From Oscillospiraceae bacterium (GTDB lineage Bacteria > Bacillota > Clostridia > Oscillospirales > CAG-272): a DNA stretch of 39,027 nucleotides. The notes beneath the pieces are model-generated. The model was not told where the DNA came from and ran no database searches. It saw only the letters and a list, made by a program, of their open reading frames with translations. The stretch covers positions 1 through 39,027 of the forward strand of contig SVRH01000005.1 of assembly GCA_015064925.1 (NCBI GenBank), read 5' to 3'. This document shows positions 32,712-39,027 of this stretch, in pieces (position 1 is the stretch's first letter; each line of letters begins with the position of its first letter). The translations under genes and the position numbers were made by a program.

Positions 32712-34355
32712 ATGAAAAACGCAATCAGAATTTTGTCGTTATTGCTTGTGTTGGTTACCGTAGTGGCATGCTTTGCTGCTTGCGGCGGCTCTTCCGAAAA
32801 GGATAACGAAAAGAAACCTGAAACCAAGCCCCCTGTACAGGGTCCTGAAGGCAGTGGTGAAGGCTCCGAACAGGGCGTATGGGGTGTCGGCGGTGCAGAG
32901 CACAGCCTGCCCGACGGTCTTGATTTCGGCGGCAAGACCATCAAGTTCCTTGTTTGTAACGGTGACGAAGCTACCAAGGACCTTCCCGGTCGTTCCATCC
33001 TTCCCACCGAGGATTTGACCTTCGAGGTTAACTCCGCAGCAATCGACCGTAACACTGCTGTTGAGAACAACTTGAACGTTAAGATCGCTATGGATACCTG
33101 TGAACAGGGACAGACTCAGTCCAAGATCACCGACATCCTGGCAACCGGTCTGCATGAGTATGACGTAGTCGGCGCATATCAGTACTACGATATGGGTCTG
33201 ACCATCGGCGACAACGGCGGTTTCTTCGTAAACTTCGAAAGCGAAACTCTGCAGGACGAAATCTACATCGACGTAAACAAGCCCTACTGGGACAAGGAGA
33301 TCTATGATCTTCTGACCTACGGCGGATGCGCATTCTGGGTAACCGGCGATATCTCCCAGACCTGGGTGGCTTCCGTATTCGTATCCTTCGTAAACGGCGA
33401 CCTGTGGGAACAGTACTCTAGCGTAATCGCAACCTGCGAAGGCACCAAGGGCATCACCGATCCCTTCGAGCTGGTAGATAAGGGTCTGTGGACCATGGAT
33501 CTGTGGATCGAGATCTCTCAGAAGATCTGGGTTGACAAGAACGGTAACGAAGAAGTTGACCTCGGCACCAACCCCGACGTAGTTGGCTTCCTGACCTACC
33601 AGCCCGGTCTGAACAACATCATGGCTGACGGTCTGGCTGCAGGCGCAGGTGTAGTTTTCTCCACCAACGCTTCCGGCACTTGGGAAATGGACGTTAACAA
33701 CAGACAGAACAACCTGTTCGCTATGACTCTGTACAGCATGTACCAGCCCGAATCCAAGGCATGCAAGATCAGCATCGAAAACGAAAAGTACATCATGGAA
33801 GAATTTGCTGACGGCAGGGGTCTGATGACCGTTAACCTGATGCACATGTCTGAGCACTACCTGTCCAACATGAACAACTTCTACGTGCTGCCCGTTCCGA
33901 AGATGATCGCAGGCACTTCTACCTCTTACACCACCACTACTCACGACAATCTGACTCTGTTCGGTATTCCCGCAACTGCAATTGACGAGGGTAAGCTGGG
34001 TGCCATCACCGCTACTCTGGAAATGATGGCTTGCGAATCCTTCAACCTGGTTACTCCTGCATACTACACCAAGGCTCTGAAGACTCGTTTCAACCACGCT
34101 GATGACACCGCTTGGGAAAAGCAGGCTCACATGATCGATACCATCCGTGGCGCTATGACCCATGACTTTGCATCCATCTACGGTGCTCTGATCGGCGGTA
34201 AGACCGGCGCAGGTTCTCCCACTCACTTCTTCCGTACCGACTGTGAAAAGGCTCAGTTTGCTAACAGCATCAAGTCTAAGTACACTGTTTGGAACACCGG
34301 TCTGAAGGGCGTTCTGGAAGACATCGAAGCTGCATACTACATGGAACGCACCTAA
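32712..34355 (+). CDS. Extracellular solute-binding lipoprotein 1
   Basis: 547 aa. A type II signal peptide (MKNAIRILSLLLVLVTVVAC) leads to a lipobox ending at Cys24 (FAACGGSS; Cys20 is an alternative), then a charged, Pro-rich linker and a two-lobe binding protein. The fold resembles family 1 solute-binding proteins of ABC importers. It matches the next gene along its full length, for instance FGGKTIKF, NVKI, CAFWVTGDIS and a closing LEDIEAAYYME. Monocistronic, with its own promoter and terminator; no permease or ATPase gene adjoins. Biased codon use implies high expression. Ligand unknown; a surface capture or peptidoglycan role cannot be excluded. Confidence 0.82.
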   Translation: MKNAIRILSLLLVLVTVVACFAACGGSSEKDNEKKPETKPPVQGPEGSGEGSEQGVWGVGGAEHSLPDGLDFGGKTIKFLVCNGDEATKDLPGRSILPTEDLTFEVNSAAIDRNTAVENNLNVKIAMDTCEQGQTQSKITDILATGLHEYDVVGAYQYYDMGLTIGDNGGFFVNFESETLQDEIYIDVNKPYWDKEIYDLLTYGGCAFWVTGDISQTWVASVFVSFVNGDLWEQYSSVIATCEGTKGITDPFELVDKGLWTMDLWIEISQKIWVDKNGNEEVDLGTNPDVVGFLTYQPGLNNIMADGLAAGAGVVFSTNASGTWEMDVNNRQNNLFAMTLYSMYQPESKACKISIENEKYIMEEFADGRGLMTVNLMHMSEHYLSNMNNFYVLPVPKMIAGTSTSYTTTTHDNLTLFGIPATAIDEGKLGAITATLEMMACESFNLVTPAYYTKALKTRFNHADDTAWEKQAHMIDTIRGAMTHDFASIYGALIGGKTGAGSPTHFFRTDCEKAQFANSIKSKYTVWNTGLKGVLEDIEAAYYMERT

Positions 34356-34393
34356 TGCATTTTGCATAATCAGTATCGTTTATAATCAAACCG

Positions 34394-34427
34394 GCAAGCT
34401 CTGCTTCGGCAGAGCTTGCTTTTTTTA
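34394..34427 (+). terminator. Terminator of lipoprotein 1
   Basis: A perfect 11-bp stem (GCAAGCTCTGC / GCAGAGCTTGC) with a UUCG tetraloop and eight T's. Confidence 0.95.
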
Positions 34428-34490
34428 TAAAAAAGCAAATTTTTATTCAAATCGCACAAAAGATATACCAAATAATTGTGCATTTAGTAA

Positions 34491-34519
34491 TTGACAAACG
34501 GAATAAAATCGGGTATAAT
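34491..34519 (+). promoter_or_regulatory. Consensus promoter of lipoprotein 2
   Basis: TTGACA, 17-nt spacer, TATAAT: a full match to the vegetative sigma consensus, followed by TATAGGAGG before ATG 34551. Confidence 0.9.
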
Positions 34520-34550
34520 ATTGTTACAATAAATATTATAGGAGGCCCCT

Positions 34551-36176
34551 ATGAGTAAAACACTTAGACTTTTGTCTCTGTTGCTCGTGCTGATTACCGT
34601 AGTAGGATGTTTCGCTGCTTGCGGCGGTTCTTCCGAAAAGAAGAATAACAACACGAACAACAACACGAACAACAACAACAACAATAACAACAACAACGGC
34701 GGCAGCGTTGACGTTGAAGAAGGCGGTATCGACTTCATCGTTAAGGGTAACGTTACCGACAAGATCGGCAAGCAGGACTTTGGCGGCAAGACCATCAAGT
34801 TTGTTGTTACCGGTGCTGACTTTGCAGAGGAAGAAGGTTCCCTTCAGACTCGTTCCATCGCACTGATGGCAAAGGACGATACTTCTTACGAAGTAAACAG
34901 CGCAATCATCGACCGCAACAAGCAGGTTGAAACCGAACTGAACGTCAAGATCAAGCTGGAATACTCCGTAACCATGCAGGCACTGTCTGAGCACCTCACT
35001 CCCCTTCTGGCAACCCAGATGCACACCTATGACGTTGTAGCAGGCTACCAGTACTTTGATATCGGTCTGACCCTGGGCGACAACGTTGGCGCATTCCTTA
35101 ACTACGAAAGCCTGGATCCCGAAAAGAACTTCATCGACATGTCTGCTCCCTACTGGGATAGCTACATGTACGATACCATGATGTACAAGGATTGTGCATT
35201 CTGGATCACCGGTGACCTTAGCCTTTCTTGGGTAAGTGGCGTAACCGTATCCTTTGTAAACAAGACCCTGTGGGATCAGTACACCTCTGTCATCTCCGAA
35301 TGCACCGGCGGCATCACCGACCTGTATGAGCTGGTTGAAAAGAAGATGTGGACCATAGACCTGATCTCTGACATCTCCAAGAAGCTGTGGGTTGACAAGA
35401 ACTCCAACGAAATTGTTGACTATGATGACATCGTTGGCTTTATCAGCTACAAGAACACCCTGAACTGCATCATGACCGACGTTTTGGCTGCAGGCGCAGG
35501 CATCAGCTACTCCACCCGTAATGATGACGGCGTTCCCGAAATGAGCTTTGACAACCGCAGAACTCTCGGTTTTGCTACTAAGCTGTACACCCTGTACAAC
35601 AACTCCAACGCTCTTCTGGTTGACTGGGATGAAGAAAAGTACGTTGTTGAAATGTTCGCAGAAGGCAGAGTACTGTTCACTCCCAACTACCTGCATCAGG
35701 CAGAATCTTCTCTGCGTGAAATGACCGACACCTATCTGGTTCTTCCTCCTCCTCTTCTGTTCAAGGGCGAAGATTACACCACCTGTCTGGGTGATAACGT
35801 ATCTCAGTACGGTATTCCTTCTACCACTCTGAAGCAGGGCGACCTGGCTGCTACCACCGCCACTCTGGAGGCAATGGCATTCTACTCCAACCAGATGGTT
35901 ACTCCCGTATACTACGACAAGATGCTCAAGGGTAGATTTACTCACGTTGAATCCGGCGATAAGCAGGCTTCCATGATTTCCATGATCCGTAAGTCCACCT
36001 TCAGTGACTTCGCAATGGTATGGTCTAACCAGCTGGGCAACGTAACCTGGTTCTTCCGTCAGGAATGCTTGAACAGAAGAATTAGCGAAAAGATCGCCAG
36101 CCAGGAAGGCGCTTGGCGCAGCAACCTGACCAAGCTGCTCGAGGATATCGAAAGCTCGCTGTGGGTTGAACCCTAA
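34551..36176 (+). CDS. Extracellular solute-binding lipoprotein 2, paralogue of the previous gene
   Basis: 541 aa. The signal peptide and lipobox are nearly the same as in lipoprotein 1 (SLLLVLITVVGCFAACGGSSEK). Directly after the lipid anchor comes an 18-residue Asn/Thr tract, then the same two-lobe domain (FGGKTIKF, EVNSAIIDRN, DVVAGYQYFDIGLTLGDN, CAFWITGDLSLSWVSG). The two proteins align without large gaps, so they arose by tandem duplication and have diverged, mainly in the linker and the ligand-facing loops. Monocistronic with own promoter and terminator. No transporter membrane genes in the window. Confidence 0.82.
   Translation: MSKTLRLLSLLLVLITVVGCFAACGGSSEKKNNNTNNNTNNNNNNNNNNGGSVDVEEGGIDFIVKGNVTDKIGKQDFGGKTIKFVVTGADFAEEEGSLQTRSIALMAKDDTSYEVNSAIIDRNKQVETELNVKIKLEYSVTMQALSEHLTPLLATQMHTYDVVAGYQYFDIGLTLGDNVGAFLNYESLDPEKNFIDMSAPYWDSYMYDTMMYKDCAFWITGDLSLSWVSGVTVSFVNKTLWDQYTSVISECTGGITDLYELVEKKMWTIDLISDISKKLWVDKNSNEIVDYDDIVGFISYKNTLNCIMTDVLAAGAGISYSTRNDDGVPEMSFDNRRTLGFATKLYTLYNNSNALLVDWDEEKYVVEMFAEGRVLFTPNYLHQAESSLREMTDTYLVLPPPLLFKGEDYTTCLGDNVSQYGIPSTTLKQGDLAATTATLEAMAFYSNQMVTPVYYDKMLKGRFTHVESGDKQASMISMIRKSTFSDFAMVWSNQLGNVTWFFRQECLNRRISEKIASQEGAWRSNLTKLLEDIESSLWVEP
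34644..34697 (+). repeat. AAC-codon microsatellite encoding a poly-Asn linker
   Basis: Eighteen codons, sixteen Asn (almost all AAC) and two Thr (ACG), between the lipid anchor and the folded domain of lipoprotein 2. A trinucleotide run of this kind can change length by slippage without shifting frame, so linker length may vary between strains. Confidence 0.85.
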
Positions 36177-36191
36177 TTAAATCACACAATT

Positions 36192-36226
36192 AAACGCAGA
36201 CAATGCAGCGCATTGTCTGCGTTTTT
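36192..36226 (+). terminator. Terminator of lipoprotein 2
   Basis: AAACGCAGACAATGC pairs with GCATTGTCTGCGTTT with a three-base loop, then a T-run. The tail ends one base before the next promoter. Confidence 0.95.
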
Positions 36227-36227
36227 C

Positions 36228-36256
36228 TTGACAAAGCAGCTTTTCAGTGATATAAT
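36228..36256 (+). promoter_or_regulatory. Consensus promoter of psd
   Basis: TTGACA, 17-nt spacer, TATAAT, beginning directly after the T-run of the preceding terminator. Confidence 0.9.
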
Positions 36257-36291
36257 AACAGTATATTTATCCAATTACCGTGAGGTTGACC

Positions 36292-37158
36292 ATGAGAAAG
36301 ACCAATCCCTTTGATCCAAAGTTGGACAGCGGCTTTTTGAAATTTGTATACATGCCCTACCTCGGCGCGCCACTGCGTTTTCTGATGACCCGCAAGTGGG
36401 TCACGAAGCTTGGCGGGGCCTATATGAATACCCACTTTTCCGCACGGCGTATTTCCAAATTCATCAAGGCAAACGCCATTGACATGAGCGACTACGAAAG
36501 CAGAGAGTTCACCTGCTTCAACGATTTTTTTACCCGCAAGATCCTGACCGGTAAGCGTCCATTTTCATCGGATCCTTTGGATCTCTGTTCTCCCGCCGAC
36601 AGTAAGCTGACCACCTATCCCTGTACAGAGGAGGAACTCTTCACCGTCAAGGGTACTCCCTATACGCTGACAGAATTGATCGGTGACGCAGCGACCGCCA
36701 AGGAGTTCGTGGGAGGAACCGTCTTGGTCTTCCGCCTTTGCGTGGACGATTATCACCGATATGCCTTTTTCGATAGCGGCAAAGTATCCGTAAAGCCCCG
36801 CTATATTAAGGGTGCCTTCCACACCGTGCGTCCCATTGCCTTCACGAATGAGCGCAGAGTCTTCTGCCGCAACGCCAGAGAGGTCACGGTGCTGGAAACC
36901 GAAAATTTCGGCAAGGCGCTGCAGATCGAGGTCGGCGCCATGATGGTGGGAAAGATCGTCAATCATGACGTCACCGCCTTCCGTCGCGGAGACGAAAAGG
37001 GCTACTTCGAATTCGGCGGCTCCACGGTGGTGCTCGTGCTGCAAAAGGACGCAGCAAGCCTTGAGCCCTGCTTCCTTGAGAATACCGCAAACGGTCTTGA
37101 AACCAAGGTCGCCTGCGGTGAGACCATCGGCAAATCTACAAAACAACAGGGAGTTTGA
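36292..37158 (+). CDS. psd: Phosphatidylserine decarboxylase proenzyme
   Basis: 288 aa from ATG 36292; a GTG at 36280 lies within the GTGAGG ribosome site. It converts phosphatidylserine to phosphatidylethanolamine at the membrane. Signature parts: FTCFNDFFTRK, DYHRYAFFDSG (His region), IEVGAMMVGKIVNHD, and the self-cleavage site FEFGGSTVV, where Ser244 becomes the pyruvoyl cofactor (GGST in place of the LGST of many Gram-negative enzymes). pssA, usually the partner gene, is not in the window. Ends two nt before the DUF1015 gene. Confidence 0.93.
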   Translation: MRKTNPFDPKLDSGFLKFVYMPYLGAPLRFLMTRKWVTKLGGAYMNTHFSARRISKFIKANAIDMSDYESREFTCFNDFFTRKILTGKRPFSSDPLDLCSPADSKLTTYPCTEEELFTVKGTPYTLTELIGDAATAKEFVGGTVLVFRLCVDDYHRYAFFDSGKVSVKPRYIKGAFHTVRPIAFTNERRVFCRNAREVTVLETENFGKALQIEVGAMMVGKIVNHDVTAFRRGDEKGYFEFGGSTVVLVLQKDAASLEPCFLENTANGLETKVACGETIGKSTKQQGV

Positions 37159-37160
37159 AT

Positions 37161-38366
37161 ATGAAAAAATACACGTTCCAGCCTGCTGATATCCTGCTTC
37201 CCAAGAAGGATTTTGAAAAATGGGCGGTGGTCGCCTGCGACCAGTACACCTCCGAACCCGAATACTGGGATAAGGTGCACGAGCTCGTCGGTGACAGCCC
37301 TTCTACCCTGCATATCATATTGCCCGAGATCGATCTGGAAAAGGAAGGTCTTTCCGACCGTATTGCCGCGATCAATGACAACATGAAGAAATATCTGGCC
37401 GACGGCACCTTCGCCGAGCACAAAAACGCCATGATCTACGTGGAGCGTACTCAGTGTGACGGAAGCATCCGTCACGGCATCATCGGTACCGTCGACCTAA
37501 ACGATTACGATTACCACAGAAACAGCAAACTGCTCATTCGTGCCACCGAGCGCACCGTCGTGGAGCGCATTCCTCCCAGAATGAATATCCGTAAAGATGC
37601 TTGTCTTGAGCTCCCGCACATCCTTCTTTTGGTGGATGACCCCGAGCTCAGCGTAATCGAGCCGCTGAAGAGCCGCAAATCGGAAATGAAGCCTGCCTAT
37701 AATTTTGATCTGATGCAGGGCGGCGGCCACATTGAAGGATACTTCCTTAGCAAAGATATGCAGATCGCCATTGGAGAAGCACTGGACGAATTGAGGAAGA
37801 AGAGCGACAACATGCTGTATGCCGTGGGCGACGGCAATCATTCGCTGGCGGCCGCCAAGGAGTGCTACCACTTAAGCGGCAATCCCAACGCTTCCCGCGC
37901 ATTGGTAGAGATCGTCAATATCCATGATCCCTCTATTCAGTTTGAGCCCATCTACCGCGTGATTTTCAACGTGGATCCCGAGGATCTGCTGGAGGAATTT
38001 CTGGAGGCATTGGGGGGTGAATACGACGGCGAGGACGCCCAGGAATTTGAATTTGTCACAAAGGGCATCACCCGCATCGTATCGGTCAAGCCCACCGCCA
38101 AGCTGCCCATCGGCACCCTTCAGCCCTTCCTTGACGAGTACGTCATGACCCGCCTTGCCGCCAAAGTGGACTACATCCACGGCGAGGACGTGGTGCACGA
38201 TCTTTGCATGGCGAGCGACACCACCTGCGGCTTCATTTTCAAGGGAATGGAAAAGAGCGACCTCTTCCCGGCAGTGCGAAAGGACGGCTCCCTGCCCCGC
38301 AAGACCTTTTCTATGGGTCACGCAAGCGACAAGCGCTTCTATCTGGAGGCAAGAAAGATCAAGTAA
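37161..38366 (+). CDS. DUF1015 family protein
   Basis: 401 aa from ATG 37161 with ribosome site GGGAG; only 2 nt separate it from psd, so translation is coupled. The opening (FQPADILLPKKDFEKWAVVACDQYTSEPEYW) and the conserved VGDGNHSLAAAKECY near residue 225 are the family marks; the latter resembles a nucleotide or metal-handling loop of ParB/serine-kinase-like proteins. Cytosolic, no membrane segment. The family is widespread in Clostridia with no function I can state; linkage to psd hints at serine or phospholipid metabolism but this is inference. Confidence 0.85.
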   Translation: MKKYTFQPADILLPKKDFEKWAVVACDQYTSEPEYWDKVHELVGDSPSTLHIILPEIDLEKEGLSDRIAAINDNMKKYLADGTFAEHKNAMIYVERTQCDGSIRHGIIGTVDLNDYDYHRNSKLLIRATERTVVERIPPRMNIRKDACLELPHILLLVDDPELSVIEPLKSRKSEMKPAYNFDLMQGGGHIEGYFLSKDMQIAIGEALDELRKKSDNMLYAVGDGNHSLAAAKECYHLSGNPNASRALVEIVNIHDPSIQFEPIYRVIFNVDPEDLLEEFLEALGGEYDGEDAQEFEFVTKGITRIVSVKPTAKLPIGTLQPFLDEYVMTRLAAKVDYIHGEDVVHDLCMASDTTCGFIFKGMEKSDLFPAVRKDGSLPRKTFSMGHASDKRFYLEARKIK

Positions 38367-38371
38367 ACCCA

Positions 38372-38399
38372 AAATGGCTGACCGCGCGGTCAGCCATTT
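38372..38399 (+). terminator. Terminator-like palindrome after the DUF1015 gene
   Basis: AAATGGCTGACCGC mirrors GCGGTCAGCCATTT. There is no T-run beyond TTT, so read-through to the next gene is possible. The TGGCTGA arm recurs at 38821. Confidence 0.65.
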
Positions 38400-38428
38400 A
38401 CTGCTATTTGCATTGAAAGGAGAACAAG

Positions 38429-38809
38429 GTGACAAAGCAGGATTTTTTGAACTACTGCCGTGACACCTACGGCACCGAGCCCGACTGTCCCTTCACCGAG
38501 GATTTTGAAACGACGGTGCTGCGCCATCGGGACAACCAAAAATGGTATGCCCTTGTGATGCGTCTGCCCCGCAGCAAATTCGGCTTTGACAGCATGGAGT
38601 GCATACACGTTGTCAATTTGAAGCTTCCCACCGAGCTCTTCGGCAGCTTTACCCCCGCCGACGGCGTCTATCCCGCCTATCACATGAACAAGCTCCACTG
38701 GATCTCGGTGCTCCTTCCCGACGTCTGCGACGATACGCTGCAATTTCTCACCCACGCTAGCTTCAAGGCAACACAGACAAAGGCGAAGAGGAAAGCATCG
38801 GGGAAATAA
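38429..38809 (+). CDS. MmcQ/YjbR family protein
   Basis: 126 aa with a GTG start at 38429 preceded by AAAGGAGAA. The pattern (FLNYCRDTYGTEPDCPF, WYALVMRLPRSKFG, LKLP, then YPAYHMNKLHWISVLL) is that of the MmcQ/YjbR family, small CyaY-like fold proteins proposed to bind DNA. The Lys-rich C-terminus (KATQTKAKRKASGK) is compatible with that. Function not established. Confidence 0.85.
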   Translation: MTKQDFLNYCRDTYGTEPDCPFTEDFETTVLRHRDNQKWYALVMRLPRSKFGFDSMECIHVVNLKLPTELFGSFTPADGVYPAYHMNKLHWISVLLPDVCDDTLQFLTHASFKATQTKAKRKASGK

Positions 38810-38820
38810 TAGCATACGGA

Positions 38821-38847
38821 AATGGCTGAACGAATCGTTCAGCCATT
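38821..38847. terminator. Terminator-like palindrome between convergent genes
   Basis: AATGGCTGAACGA mirrors TCGTTCAGCCATT around a short centre; shares the TGGCTGA/TCAGCCA arm with the hairpin at 38372-38399. Located between the MmcQ/YjbR gene and the minus-strand gene at the right edge. Confidence 0.65.
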
Positions 38848-38869
38848 GTACTATTCAATAAATTGGGGT

Positions 38870-39027
38870 TCACTTGCCCTCTCTATCCTGTTTGGACACC
38901 AGAATGATTGAACCAACAAGCAAAGCAACGCCAAGGGCAAATAATACACATCCTACTACCGTATTCAACTGATTTGCAAAGAAACCAATCATTCCAGCAC
39001 CAGCAGCACAGCAAATTACTTGAAACA
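38870..39027 (-). CDS. C-terminal part of a small membrane protein (truncated by the window)
   Basis: 52 complete codons are visible, in a frame open to the window edge and ending at TGA (38872-38870). The translated piece has two hydrophobic stretches (VICCAAGAGMIGFFAN and TVVGCVLFALGVALLVGSII) and a charged tail ending SKQDREGK, as in small integral membrane proteins. Family unknown; the start lies outside the window. Confidence 0.6.
   Translation of the reverse strand, partial: FQVICCAAGAGMIGFFANQLNTVVGCVLFALGVALLVGSIILVSKQDREGK

Noticed and set aside
32739-35945. Long minus-strand open frames opposite the two lipoprotein genes
   Set aside because: Antisense shadows of highly biased genes; translations show low-complexity Val/Gln/His-rich sequence without domains.

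Overview
The window looks like a chromosome segment of an anaerobic gut-type Clostridia bacterium. Reasons: a pyruvate:ferredoxin oxidoreductase (PFOR) of the fused single-chain type, the Firmicutes order yicC-remA-gmk-rpoZ-priA-def-fmt-yugP-rsmB, strong AGGAGG ribosome sites and many textbook TTGACA-17-TATAAT promoters. No species is named; this is an inference from gene content.

Region 1 (about 1-14,150) is a compact mobile element with the logic of a phage satellite. An XRE repressor faces a small excisionase-like gene across a divergent promoter. Rightwards follow a primase/helicase (P4/D5 type), a GC-rich non-coding block resembling phage packaging-site regions, three small proteins and an HK97-type major capsid protein with no terminase, portal or tail genes. 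Two overlapping large serine recombinases come next. Cargo sits at both ends: on the left a TcmP / three-Cys radical-SAM-like / small membrane protein operon co-directional with the repressor, and on the right a cytosine methyltransferase with a putative HNH-type restriction enzyme plus a DUF6809-like gene. An 18/19 terminal inverted repeat (315-333 and 14131-14149), with a third direct copy at 8104-8122 just before the recombinases, is the best candidate for recombination sites. The right copy lies in a 42-nt palindrome 3 nt from the 3' end of a tRNA-Ser(GCU).

Region 2 (14,150-18,480) holds tRNA-Ser, an S1-domain RNA-binding protein, a repeat-rich intergenic stretch and a second restriction-modification system (AlwI-like endonuclease with a Dam-class adenine methyltransferase). 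With the element, this makes an anti-phage hotspot of about 18 kb.

Region 3 (18,480-30,570) is core genome on the minus strand: nifJ as a single gene with its own promoter and terminator, then the yicC-to-rsmB operon for transcription, replication restart, translation initiation/N-terminal processing and rRNA methylation.

Region 4 (30,600-39,027) is on the plus strand: an FkbM-type methyltransferase, a PHP-family histidinol phosphatase, two strongly promoted paralogous solute-binding lipoproteins without permease genes, phosphatidylserine decarboxylase coupled to a DUF1015 gene, a MmcQ/YjbR protein, and the 3' end of a minus-strand membrane protein gene running off the right edge.

All calls come from reading the sequence and from memory of protein families; no database search was run.
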